Source: Chara braunii
Lineage: Eukaryota > Streptophyta > Charophyceae > Charales > Characeae
Reading direction: 5' to 3'
Length of the DNA stretch: 64,000 nt
NCBI GenBank assembly: GCA_003427395.1
Contig: BFEA01000068.1
Location: forward strand, 1,347,419-1,411,418
Both the position numbers and the translations under genes were made by a program. Positions 19,901 to 29,715 of this stretch are shown here, piece by piece. Position 1 is the first letter of the stretch, and each line of letters starts with the position of its first letter. Below the pieces are notes generated by a model. The model was not told where the DNA came from. It worked only from the letters and a program-made list of their open reading frames with translations, and did no database searches.

Positions 19901-20068
19901 CTTCCCCCGTCTGAGACCACAGCCGACCCCTGTAGTTATGACACCCAGCCTGACACCACGGCTTGGTACTTCCGTTGCTTTTTTGAACTTGGTCCCTGTT
20001 TTCTTAGTTGACGGTGTTGTTTTTGCTCTTTTGATACTAAAAAATGACATCAATATACTTTTTCGCCC

Positions 20069-20207
20069 CCCTTTTTTTTACACATCAGAAGGGGGGTATC
20101 ACCAGAGGTGGTACAAGCATCCTCCTGTGGTACCCTCCAGGAAGATGGCTCCTGTCTATTGGTGGGGAGCTGCACCTAATGGAAAGCGGGTCCAGCGTCC
20201 CTTACTC
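20069..20207 (-). mobile_element. SINE-A copy, minus strand
   Basis: After a short T run comes CTATTGGTGGGGAGCTGCAC, then GGAAAGCGGGTCCAGCGTCC, the complement of the SINE-A head. Confidence 0.75.
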
Positions 20208-20280
20208 AAGATTATGCAGGATACAAAATGCAAGTACCACTCCACCGGGGTCATTACCCAGCTTCGGCGTTCATCGGCTC

Positions 20281-20286
<6 letters not shown>

Positions 20287-20311
<25 letters not shown>

Positions 20312-20334
20312 CCAAAAAAGCCCTTGTGTAACCC
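20287..20334 (-). mobile_element. SINE-A long-subfamily 3' end (first of two adjacent copies)
   Basis: Poly(T), then AAAAAAGCCCTTGTGTAA: the complement of the GGGCTTACACAAGGGC end of the 3211-3367 copy. The same end reappears at 20554, after the adapter and misplaced minisatellite, suggesting a collapsed and re-opened assembly. Confidence 0.7.
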
Positions 20335-20372
20335 CTGTCTTTTATACACATCTAGATGTGTATAAGAGACAA
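20335..20372. other. Nextera mate-pair junction adapter left in the assembly
   Basis: CTGTCTTTTATACACATCT is directly followed by its inverted partner AGATGTGTATAAGAGACA. This is the 38-bp mate-pair junction adapter (two transposon mosaic ends back to back) with one internal mismatch (C to T) and a changed last base. It translates to the familiar contaminant peptide ending DVYKRQ. Not biological. Confidence 0.93.
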
Positions 20373-20553
20373 CTCATACGCGCCCAAGCTTGGCAAAAGA
20401 AACACCATGCGCGCCCAAGCTTGATATTGCTTGAGAGTGTGCGCCTATGCGCGCCCAGGCCAGATATTACTGTTAGAGTGTGCGCCCGTGTGTGCCCCGG
20501 GCCAGAAATAGTTATTTAAGTGCGTGCCGTGTGCACTTGCGTTGGATATATAN
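20373..20553. repeat. Misplaced copy of the 405-985 minisatellite, ending in one N
   Basis: Units of CGCGCCCAAGCTT and CGCGCCCAGGCCAGATATT appear here. 20474-20552 appears identical to 764-842. It starts at the adapter and ends at a single N (20553), so it is best read as assembly filler, not a second locus. Confidence 0.85.
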
Positions 20554-20665
20554 TTTTTTTTTGCAAAAAAAGCCCTTGTGTAAGCCCTCTATCCCAAGCG
20601 TTACGGTGGTAAGAGAACAGTCAGAATTGAGGGAAAGAGGGCTAATGAGAGGACTGGGGAGGGAA
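20554..20665 (-). mobile_element. SINE-A long-subfamily copy, minus strand
   Basis: Starts with poly(T), then AAAAAAAGCCCTTGTGTAAG, CCCTCTATCCCAAGCG, and GGTGGTAAGAGAAC...CAGAATTGAGGG, the complement of the 3' body of the 3211-3367 copy. The head is not found before LINE-2 begins. Confidence 0.75.
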
Positions 20666-20914
20666 TTCCATATCTCTGTCTAGCAGGGCAGTTAATCCCC
20701 TCGTAAGAGGGCAATCAATGCTGCTCTGCTCTTCGCTTATCAAATTGTTCTCCTTTGTCGTAGTTGGATACACCCATCACAAGATTGCGAACAAACAACA
20801 TCTGGTCTGCAGAAGAGCAAGCACTCTTTCTGCAGTGGCTTTTGGAAGATGAGACACTGGACACAAACAGGACATGGGACGACCCCCCGTTTGTAGCCAG
20901 CCTGTCGGCGGGAA

Positions 20915-23152
20915 CACTCAGTCTGCAGAATGAATAGGACAATTGAGCAAGGAGAGAAAGGACATTGGGCCAGTGAGGCAATGCCGGCTTGCCCAAGTTC
21001 CCCCAGACCCCCTCCACCTTTGCGTCGCCAACCTGTATGGGCAAGAAAACTGCAGGAAGCGGACTTGGATATCCGCTCGATGAATGTCAATGGGCGGGCA
21101 CAGCAAAATGACCAAAAAACACGGGCACTTTGGGACATGATTACAAAATACATGGGGGGCAGATGGCCTGACGCCATAGGGATCCAAGAGACCCACCTCA
21201 CCAACTCGCCTTCCCACTGAGCCAGAGCTAGACAGATCTGGCCACACACGGAGTTCGCTGCACACGCCATATCGGTGGGATCCACGGGAATGGCCATATA
21301 GATCCCCCCTACCTCCAGGTTACAGCCCATTCAAGTGGACTGGGACCAGATAGATGGCAGGTGGGTTTGGTTGAAAGCGTCAGCAGCAACAAAACAGATA
21401 TGTTTGGTCTGCATATATGCCCCCAATGACCCTGCTCACAGAATACTGTTTTTTAACAACCTGCTGCAGGTTCTGCCAAGGGACGCCCCCATCATTACGG
21501 TGGGAGACTTCAACACGACTCCGGACCCTAACCTAGACAGGAGAACCGCAACTCAAATTCGACCTCCATCCACTCAGGAAGGTATGAGAGAAAGGGGGCC
21601 GGACAGTGTGGCGCTCAACCAAATGATGGTCGAACTAAGACTCATGGACTCATATCGACACATTAACCCGGCCAAGCGGGCATACACATGTGTTCGATCC
21701 AGAGGAGAGGCTTGCCTCTCAAATTCACAGATTGATCTAGCCTTGCTTTCCGAGGATCTATCTGGAATGCTCATTATGGCAGACATGCTCCCCTTCTCTC
21801 CAATAAGTCATTCGACCACCGCATGATAGCTATTGGTCTTGCCTTCCACACACATATTTCTAGAGGACCTGGGTTCCTTAAATTCAACACCTCTCTCTTA
21901 AGATCGACTGCCTTAAATAAACAAGTCAAAGACTTCTGGGCCCGAATGTGCCTCAACAAGACCTGAGGAGGAATCCATTGTGCAGTGGTTCAAAAATGGG
22001 GTGGCTCAGCTTAGAGGAAGGGTTAAAAAGTTGTCGGTCCAACTCGCGCGCACACACAAGGTCGCATTAGAAGGGTTGTTGCGCCAACTAGAGGACTGGG
22101 ATGAACATCTAATGGACAATCCCTTGGATGTTCCCACATACGAGGCCCTTCAAAGAGTCCAGGCTCAGTTGCAAGACCACCTCAATTTACAAGCCCAAGA
22201 GTGGAGAATCCAGACCAAAATTAACAAGGACGTTGCGGAGGGAATGATGACCAAAACCTTCTTCAATAAAGCAAAAGAAAGAAGCAAACAAAACATGGTG
22301 CTTGTGCTGAACCATCCCTTCGATGCCACCAAGCCGAAGGCCACCAATGCCTACCAAATTGTCGAATACACTTTTACTTACGATAGACATTTGTTCACAT
22401 CACAGTCTGCACTCAGACAACCACAATCTTTGGAGAAGCTAGAAACACTCTTCTCAATGCCCTTCCAGCTATGTTTTCCACAGACCAAAGGAACATGTTG
22501 GACACACCCCTCTCCCAATCGAAACTCCTCCGGTCACTACAAGAGATGGATGACGAGAAGACACGAGGCCTGGATGCATTCCCCAAAGAATTCTGGCTCC
22601 ATTTCTGGGACACATTTAGAAATGATTTTGCAGCGTACGTGAACGCCGTTTTTAGAGAGGAGTCTTTTGAAGAGATGATGGGTCAGGGAGTGACCACTTC
22701 ACTTCACAAAAAGAGCGATAGGGAGGAAGTCAGAAACTACCACCCTGTCACCCTTTTATCAGTCTCATACAGAATTGTGGCTAAGGCATGGGCGAACAGG
22801 TCACTTCCATGCCTGCCACATCTTATACATCCAAAGCAGTCAGGTTTTATGCCCAATAGGAATATACAAGAGAACATATTACTAGTGAATGAGGCAATCC
22901 GGTATGCGAGACAAAGAAAAGCAGAGGCGGCTATCCTTTTCATCGATTTCGAAAAAGCATACGGACAAGACAAGGACAAGGACAAACATAAACACGATCA
23001 GCTATTTCCAGTGTCCGGCAATAGGGGAGAGAGGGTTGAGGACTTAGAGGATAGGGGAGAAAGGGTTAAAGACTTAGAGGATTAAGGGTTTCAGGGTTTA
23101 GGGTTCAGGGTTTAGGGAATCAAAGGGTTTTAGGGCATCACGGACAAGACAA
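20915..23152 (+). mobile_element. LINE-2: 3'-truncated non-LTR retrotransposon, plus strand
   Basis: Endonuclease pieces (DLDIRSMNVNGRAQ, DAIGIQETHL, ICIYAPNDPA, VGDFNTTPDP, SQIDLALLS, and SHSTTA in place of S-D-H) lead, with frame changes, through a basic linker to RT motifs (RGLDAFPKEFW, KQSGFMPNRNIQENILLVNE, AILFIDFEKAYG). Motif A is the last recognisable element. From 22974 the sequence is a telomere-like filler, so motifs B and C and the C-terminus are gone. It is a different copy from LINE-1 and LINE-3 but shares their layout. Confidence 0.88.
22974..23139. repeat. Telomere-like filler between 13-bp direct repeats
   Basis: ACGGACAAGACAA occurs at 22961-22973 and again at 23140-23152. 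Between them lie short GGACAA repeats, a 30-bp unit twice (23022-23051 and 23052-23081, GATAGGGGAGA(G/A)AGGGTT...), and an imperfect TTTAGGG tract (about 23085-23130, with GGGTTTA and GGGTTCA units). It sits inside the LINE-2 RT motif A region. Confidence 0.85.
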
Positions 23153-23740
23153 TGCACAGTGAAACTGTGGGGGGATTATTCAACAGCAGATCCGGCACTT
23201 TGCCTCAACCACAAAAGACAAAAGACACAGGCACGTGGGGGTAACTTGAGGAATTGGCAGCGATTTCAGGAAACACACTCACAAGTTACGCCTCACGCAA
23301 ATGCACACAAACGCACGCAGCACGACTCTCCAAGACTGTAACATGCATAATAGACAGAATGAGAGTTCATAGGCACGACCTTTCACATGGAAAGCACAGT
23401 CTATACTCTTACACCTTTATACATTCGCACTAACAGACATACACAGACATAAAGACACAAAGACCTCACAACTACTCAGTCTGCAACTCACAACTCACAA
23501 CCCTCAAATCTCAACTCACAACTCACAGCATCCATGCCTGCACAAGGCTGTAATATACACAATACACACAATGGACAATAGAAACGGCTCACTGCACACT
23601 AACCTACACTTACTTACACTTACACTTACATAGTACGCCTGGGTAAGGCTGTAAGATACACGGAAGAATGGAACCCAGGGCATACCATAGCCCAGTCTGT
23701 ACATGCAAATCGAACATTCAGACAGGATGTCTACTTCCCA
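23153..23740. other. CA-rich unassigned DNA
   Basis: Rich in CACAA, CTCACAAC and CACTTACA words, with GGCTGTAA(T/G)ATACAC twice. No gene or known repeat is recognised. Confidence 0.45.
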
Positions 23741-23749
23741 ACAGATGTA

Positions 23750-24000
23750 TAGGGACGCTGGACCCGTTTTCCAGCAGGTGATGCCCCCCACCAATAGATG
23801 GGGCCTCCCGGGAGTGCTAGCGGTGCCTGCTCATGACAGCACCCCTAGCATTAAAAAAAAAAAAAAAAAAAAAAGAGGAGGGACGATGGACCCAATTTCC
23901 ATCAGGTGCAGCTCCCTGTGAATAGATTGGAGCCATCTAATGGCAGCCTCCAACCGGGGGGGTGCTCTTACCACCCTCTGGGTAGTTGGTCAGCAACAGA
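23750..24000 (+). mobile_element. Two SINE-A copies in tandem
   Basis: The first runs from GGGACGCTGGACCC through CCACCAATAGATGGGGCC and CAGCACCCCTAGCATT into poly(A) (23852-23873). A second, more diverged copy follows (GGACGATGGACCCAATTTCC, GAATAGATTGGAGCC) to about 24000. Confidence 0.8.
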
Positions 24001-24335
24001 CGTTTAAACCACCAGTACTTCCTGAAGTTGTGCCCATTAACAAGCCACAATTTTAGGAGTGGCCACTACAGGAGCGCCCAAATTCATCCGACTAGAAACG
24101 TTTCTACTCTATTTTTCATCCCACTAGAACTCTATTTTTTCTCCGCCGCTGATAGCTGGTGACAAGTACTGGCAGTTTAAAGAAGTTAAAAAAAAAAAAT
24201 TCCATTAAGTAGCTTACGGTGTGGCACAGGGCTAGCTCAACTTCGTCTGGGGGACACCAGAGGGTTTGCCTCCTGCAGCAGTCCTCGGGTGCAGCCTCTT
24301 CAGACTGACTTGGAATTTTTTGCTGCCTAATAGAA

Positions 24336-24374
24336 AGTCTTCTTCTTCTTCTTCTTCTTCTTCTTCTTCTTCTT
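24336..24374. repeat. CTT/AAG microsatellite
   Basis: About twelve CTT units. The poly-Arg frame on the minus strand is a by-product. 24001-24335 holds nothing else recognised. Confidence 0.85.
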
Positions 24375-24515
24375 CTTCTTTTCTTTTTTCTTTCTAAGAA
24401 ACGCAGACAGAGAGGCATTGCTGACAAATGAAGAAGTTCATGAAGTTGTGTGCAACTGGATCATCAGATGAAAACTCGTGCTAGGCTGCTAGCCACCCAC
24501 CTGTCCTGCAACACA

Positions 24516-24574
24516 TCTTTTTTTCTTCTTTTTTTTCATTTGGACCATTTGCGTGTCATCATTGCGCAGGGGCC

Positions 24575-24606
<32 letters not shown>

Positions 24607-24625
24607 ACAGATGTCCCGAAGGACA
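24516..24625 (-). ncRNA. U6 snRNA retropseudogene with 13-bp TSD
   Basis: The minus strand reads TGTCCTTCGGGACATCTG, AAAATTGGAACGATACAGAG, AAGATTAGCATGGCCCCTGC, then GCAATGATGACACGC and AAATGGTCCAAAT, the near-complete U6 snRNA with a small deletion before the last segment. An A-rich tail follows. GTCCTGCAACACA flanks it at 24503-24515 and 24626-24638. The ACAGAG-type catalytic box is kept. No promoter is visible, so it is a retrocopy placed by LINE machinery, not a U6 gene. Confidence 0.95.
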
Positions 24626-24889
24626 GTCCTGCAACACACCTAAAACTCCCAAGTTTTGAAATCCTACTCAAGGCTCTTCAGGACTGTCTCGGCATCCGAC
24701 ACCTTACAGTTTGACGGGAAGTGATATCTTTAGCTGCATCTGTCTTTGCAACCACTGCTGAGCATTGAGTGCTGCAGCGTTGATGGCCCGGCCCCTCAGG
24801 CAGGGAATTTACCGGAAACATTTTCAAGAATCAATACAGGAACAATCGACATGGATCCTGCGCGAAGATCGCCTGCATATATAGAGAGA

Positions 24890-25108
24890 TGAGAAAGAAG
24901 AAGAAGAACAACAACAACAACAATAAGAACGAGTAGCGGGTCTGGCATGTATCACTTTAGAGACATTTATGGAAAACCGCTGGGCCTCGAACTGGAACCA
25001 CTGTGCTGTCAGGCTGAGTAGCGCGGAACATGGGTATGTCCTTTCACCCCATTCTGAGTCCTCTGTGGGAAACTCCACGCACCCGCCACTGGCCAAGGGG
25101 CCCAAGTA
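24890..25108 (-). mobile_element. SINE-B copy
   Basis: Matches 7000-7265 outside the MITE: GGTCTGGCATGTATC, CCTCGAACTGGAACCAC, CCCCATTCTGAGTCC, GGGAAACTCCACG. On the minus strand CAGTTCGAGGCCC resembles a B box, and the copy ends toward a (CAA/GAA)-rich tract at 24897-24930. It is the uninterrupted counterpart of the MITE-split copy. Confidence 0.7.
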
Positions 25109-25165
25109 GTTTTTTTTTTTTTTTTTTTTGAACAACCCCATCTGACGCTAGGAGTGCTGCTACCA
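25109..25165 (-). mobile_element. SINE-A 3' fragment
   Basis: Poly(T), then GAACAACCCCATCTGACGCT, AGGAGTGCTGC: the complement of the CCCTAGCAC...CGGGTTGTTC 3' end seen at 26597. Confidence 0.6.
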
Positions 25166-25369
25166 AGGGGGGCAAGTACTTTCAAGTCACACCCCATGTT
25201 CAGAATGGCCAACTTCAGCAGTTCCCAAGAAATGGCAGAAAAGGCAACCCTAAAAACTGCATTCACTACAGCGGCTAATGACTTGCGTGGTTTTAAACCA
25301 ACGCTAAACTTGCACATTTTCAAACTCACACCATTCACTACAGCCACAGTTTCCTCTTTTTTTCTTCTT

Positions 25370-25710
25370 TTTTTTTGGAGGTTTTTTTTTTCCCCCGGTT
25401 CAAGTTTGACTATTACGACACGAAATATGGGACTGGAGCACTGAGGCTGGTCCCACATCGCGGCACTTGACTGACCCATGCTGACACTGAATCGCAATGC
25501 TACCCAATCCCCACAGCCCCACCACGTGGTCATGCCTACCTGGCACTTCTTTTTTTTTTTTAACTGCTCCAATCTATTCGTGGGGAGAGGAACGTGCTGG
25601 GAACTGGGCCCAGCGTCCCTTATGAAATGTAAAGATTGTTGAAAAACCCCGGGGCTATTACCAGTCTTCATGCCTACCTGGCCTCCTCAAGGCAAATAGG
25701 CCATCCATCT
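25370..25710 (-). mobile_element. SINE-E copy, split by SINE-A
   Basis: Matches 8613-8795. It is interrupted at CATGCCTACCTGGC (duplicated on both sides of 25545-25667) and resumes with CTCCTCAAGGCAAATAGGCC. Confidence 0.75.
25545..25667 (-). mobile_element. SINE-A insertion in SINE-E, 15-bp TSD
   Basis: TCATGCCTACCTGGC occurs at 25530-25544 and 25668-25682. Between them is poly(T), then the complement of CGAATAGATTGGAGC and GGGACGCTGGGCCC, plus a 5' extension of about 50 bp not present in the 3211 copy. Confidence 0.88.
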
Positions 25711-25984
25711 CCTCAAATCAGAAGGCATACGTCACAACAGGCCATTGAACACTGACAAGCACCACCCCTCCTCGCTCCCTCCTCTCCCCCCAATAAACAA
25801 AATAAATTAACTAAGGGTCATTTTGCAGATCTTTTATCCTGATTCAACATGCTGGCCACCAGCATGACAGGCTGTTGCCCCACAGGTGTGGAGTTCAGTC
25901 CCTGCCATGACAGCAGAGTATAACAAGGCGACAGCACTAGGTTCCAGTAACGGATCGCTTGCAGGGAGAAGGGGAGACTCCCGG

Positions 25985-26265
25985 TCTCTTGGTAGCAGCC
26001 ATGGGACTTGTGTGGACTGTCACCTACCTTGAAGCACCAGTACATGGGCACCTGGACCGCGGGTCTGACACCTCAAATTCTGGAGGCGCGAAACGAAAAC
26101 GAGGCCGCTGATCGAAAATATCAACGGCGGGCCCAGCGTTTGACGTTTTGGCCTCCGAGTCATTTTCTTGTCGTGACAAGTTTCGGACTGCAAGGCTGGG
26201 GCCGTGTACTTGTGGTTTAAGCTGGTATGTAGGCAACTACCACAGAGTGGCAGACTGCTGGGCAC
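25985..26265. repeat. Degenerate foldback repeat
   Basis: The stretch AGCACCAGTACATGGGCAC on the left pairs imperfectly with GGGGCCGTGTACTTGTGGTT on the right, and inner arms around GGAGGC/GCCTCC also oppose. AGCCATGGG(A/T)(C/T)TTGTGT recurs at about 25998 and 26432. Probably an old inverted-repeat element. Confidence 0.4.
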
Positions 26266-26596
26266 CGCTACCTGTCAAAACCTCCTTTCTACCAGGGGGG
26301 GGCGGCAGCCAGATATAACAACAGTCAATCGTCTGTTCAATCATCTTGCGCCAGTCGCAGCTCTACCTGGCAAAGGCCATTCCTTGTTGGTGGGCCCTGC
26401 AGTTTACCATGGTTACAGTCCTTAGAGATAGCCATGGGTTTTGTGTAAACTAGCACTCTCTTTAGGCCAGCAAGTAGGCAAACAACTCAAATGTCCAGAG
26501 TTTGAAATGTCAATATCATCCTCTGGGGAGACAGACCCTGCAAGGGGCAGGCATTACTTCAGCATGTCTGTTCAAACAAACAATCATTCAAATGTC

Positions 26597-26750
26597 CAGG
26601 GACGCTGGACCCGCTTTCCACCAAGGTGTTGCTCCCCACCAATAGATGGAGCTGCCTTGGGAGTGCTGGTGGTGTCTGCTCTTACCAGCACCCCTAGCAC
26701 CCGCCCGGGTTGTTCTTTAAAAAAAAAAGAAAAAAAAAAGAAGAAGAAGT
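26597..26750 (+). mobile_element. SINE-A copy, plus strand
   Basis: GGGACGCTGGACCCGCTTTC, CTCCCCACCAATAGATGGAG, CAGCACCCCTAGCACC, CGGGTTGTTCTTT and an A-rich tail. The upstream words CATGTCTGTTCAAACAAACA are shared with the complement at about 7650-7675. Confidence 0.85.
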
Positions 26751-26805
26751 GCTAATGACCAGTATTATCTTGGTGTTTTTCTTTCTTTTTTCCTCCCCCT
26801 TGTAC

Positions 26806-26865
26806 CATACATCCAGGCCATCTGATTTCCAGAGTCATACATCCAGGCCATCTGATTTCCAGAGT
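26806..26865. repeat. Perfect 30-bp tandem duplication
   Basis: A 30-bp unit beginning CATACATCCAGGCCATC is present twice without change. No function is seen. Confidence 0.95.
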
Positions 26866-27423
26866 CATTTAGAAGGCCCACAACTCTCCCCTTTTGGTCA
26901 GGACTGTACATTGTAAATGACGTAAAGCTGTGCCCCCCCCAAGCCCCCTTCCTCTCAACTTGACCATACCCCTCAGAGTCTGCGGACGTTTGCTGTCTTC
27001 AGTCCTTTCACTTTTGGCTATTGCAGACGCGTCAGGCCAGGTGGAAGTGGCTGTGGCCGGTCGGGACACACCCAATAAAAGGATTCTCAGGTTGTTGGAA
27101 TCATCATGGCTGGATATTCACGGCTCGATTACGATGCCTATCAGGGTTGAGACCCTCAATTTCACAAGACTTCAGGTCCTGGAAGCCTAAACTCTCAACA
27201 TACCTGTCATAACAGAATCTCAATGACCAATAATCATGACAGAATATAATCTACAATAAATTCCATTTAAAAAAAAAAGGGGTAACTTCAGTACTGTAAC
27301 AGTTACAAAACAGTTTAAAATTACACTTCGCATTCCCCCGAACAGAACACACCCCCACGCAACCCTACCTGACCGGCAAGCTAGCTTGTATACACTGCCC
27401 GGAGTGCAATTTGAAACTGCTTT

Positions 27424-27500
27424 TGGTGACTCCTGCGTCAGTGGTTAGAGCACCGGTTGGAAATGTGCATTGTGGTATAAGGTTGCGGGTTCAAAAATCT
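27424..27500 (+). repeat. tRNA-like SINE head
   Basis: GCGTCAGTGGTTAGAGCACC resembles an A box and GTTGCGGGTTCAAAAATC a B box, about 45 bp apart. No cloverleaf closes, so it is a SINE head or decayed tRNA. 26866-27423 is unassigned. Confidence 0.5.
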
Positions 27501-27724
27501 GCAGCCTTGCGCATGCACACCGGTAGGGCATTAGAATGACGCACGGCTGGACACACACCCCCTGGGCTGACGCATGGTACTATTACGGATACTGTTTGCG
27601 CACCACCCAGGGGGTTTGTCCATGGGTGTTGTATGCTGGTCTAGACTTCATGTTGGTTGTTTGAGGTTGTTGGCTTTGGGCGCTCTGATGATCTCCCCCA
27701 GCCTAGATATTTCACACATTATAT

Positions 27725-27850
27725 CCACTGCCTACGGTAGTGCATGTGGTAGAACCCTCCAGTCTTATAGTGTAGGTCACAGGTTCGAGTCCGGTTCCGG
27801 ACTTTGGGGAGGTCCTGTCCAGATAGGCCTGTCTCTACCACACATTACAC
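27725..27850 (+). repeat. tRNA-like SINE head with perfect B box
   Basis: TAGTGCATGTGGTAGAAC (A-box-like) is followed by CACAGGTTCGAGTCCGG (B box). The downstream body continues to the LTR element at 28361. Its relation to the poly(A)-tailed repeats at 37855-38420 is only suggested by position. Confidence 0.6.
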
Positions 27851-28360
27851 ACACACACATGATAGACACTACCCCAGATACTGACTACAGGTACAACCAC
27901 GATAGGCACATTGGAGGGGCAAGGCTGGGGCCTAGTGGAAGGACGGATAATGGCCCACCACCTACTGAGTCTGTAGTCTGTCCCTTCCGATCCCTATAGG
28001 AAGTACCTAGCCGACCAGAATCTGCTGATAGGTGGGAGACAGTCTACTACTGAGGATAGGTCAAGTAGGCATGGGGGCCTTTGGGGGGGGGAGCGCCCCA
28101 GCTGATGACCGGGGTCTGGAGGAGGGTTGTCTATTCGTTGGCAACAGATTAAGGGCGCATAGGGTCGCCCCTCCTCTGCATCGAGGCAAGGCACTTCTAG
28201 GGGTCCTATACATACTACCTACACATGGCTCACACAGGCACTGGTAGAGGTGGTAGGAGCACCTCTCACTGGTATTCTCTTCGCAGATGCTCCAGGGTGG
28301 GGAGCAGTGTCAGCTACGGGTCCACGCACATTGCAAACATACACATAGCCTACAGGCACA

Positions 28361-29701
28361 TGCAATGACTTGCTGGTTCCAGGTTGCCTGTAGCCTCTCT
28401 CTGACGAGGCTGTACCATAGGTAGGGACATATTCGTAATTTTGTTTGGCTGAGGGCTAACTGAGAGACTTACCTGTAAGGAAAATTCGTGAGGGACATAT
28501 CTGTAAATACGGGAAAATATAGGCCCAGTACTAACTCGGATTTCCTACAGCTACCCTAACTGCGAATCGCAGACCTGGATTTTTTTTTCTTTTTTTCTTT
28601 TTTTTCCTTTTTTTCTTAACAACGCCCCCGCCAGTGTTAGTGCTGCTGATAAGAGCAGACACCACTAACACCTAGGGAGAGGCTCCGTCTATTGGTGGGG
28701 AGCATCACCTGCCTAGGACAGACAGGACCTAAGGGTCTATGCTGATAGAAGGTCCTATAGCCTATAGCCGGGTAGGGAGAGGCCCAAGGGGCCGAAACAG
28801 TAACGGTACCGGTCGGTCAGTCAGTCCGGTCTAGGTCGAGTCTAGGCTAGGGTAGAGTATAGATAGGTTGAGAGAATTGGTCCAGGGCTTTTGGCAGTTG
28901 ACACTTCGTGGTGGAAGTTGCTGCACACGCGGTATCAGGTCGTGGTTACTGATTCATGCGTGAGAGACGGCAGGCATAGCCAGACCTTCGGAGCGCTGAC
29001 CAGACTGGGGTCAATGCTGTCCGCTCTGACTCTCTAGGAGTCAAAGTGGTCTGGGCTATCAGAGGTCTGATGTGCTGGAGCACGTGGTGCACTGCTGACC
29101 CTCCTCAGGAGTAGGGTCCCAGTGGCGATGCAGCCCTAGCTGCATCTTCTCAGAGATTATCATCGTCTGGACTTCATTTTCATCAGAGACTATTGGCGCA
29201 GGGCTTCTTCTTCATCATCTGAGTGGCGATTGGCACTGGGAGCCTGTTTCATCTTGGCGCAGGCCACTGAGTTGGATGTCAGGGTGGCGCTGGGTGTTAC
29301 CTGGGGTTCTGGTGCTATTTTTAGCTGCCCGGTGTGTGTAGGGTTGAGGCACTACCCCTCTGAGGGTAGGGCAATAGGGTTCTGAGGTTATTCAGTGAAA
29401 ACGATGCTCTGGGTTTAATAAACAGTTGTAATACTGTGTTTGAGTTGTCATCTCTTCATTGATTTTTTGTTGTGATCTCTCGGCTGTCTTCTATGAATGA
29501 TTGTTGGGATTTTGGTGGAGAGAATTCACCGTGTCGTGTATCCTGTCACTTTGCTCCTCTGAGTCTTCCGCTGCGTTCCTTGTGTTGGGCGGTGTGACAC
29601 TCCACTACCTTTCCCCTTCCTTCTGTGCATGTATGGGCGTGCGCGGGATTTTAAGTGAGTGAGCGTTGATAAAATTTCAATGGACAATCAGGTTCATAAC
29701 A
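28361..29701 (+). repeat. 5' LTR (1341 bp, contains a SINE)
   Basis: Collinear with 36571-37774 apart from the insertion at 28580-28712 and scattered substitutions. TG...CA ends are present. It carries repeated text (GAGAGACGGCAGGCATAGCC) that recurs in the leader at about 29818. Confidence 0.95.
28580..28712 (-). mobile_element. SINE-A insertion in the 5' LTR
   Basis: T/C-rich tail, then the complement of SINE-A (GTTAGTGCTGCTGATAAGAG, CTATTGGTGGGGAGCATCAC). The 3' LTR has the unoccupied sequence at this point, so the insertion followed LTR duplication. Confidence 0.9.
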
Positions 29702-29703
29702 GT

Positions 29704-29715
29704 TGGTATCGGAGC
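29704..29715 (+). promoter_or_regulatory. Primer binding site, tRNA-iMet type
   Basis: TGGTATCGGAGC lies 2 bp after the 5' LTR. It differs by one base from TGGTATCAGAGC, the usual complement of the plant initiator tRNA-Met 3' end. Confidence 0.85.

Noticed and set aside
19848-20519. 223-residue ORF including the peptide DVYKRQ
   Set aside because: It crosses poly(T), a sequencing adapter and a misassembled repeat.
24116-24427. Arg-rich protein
   Set aside because: Translation of a CTT microsatellite.
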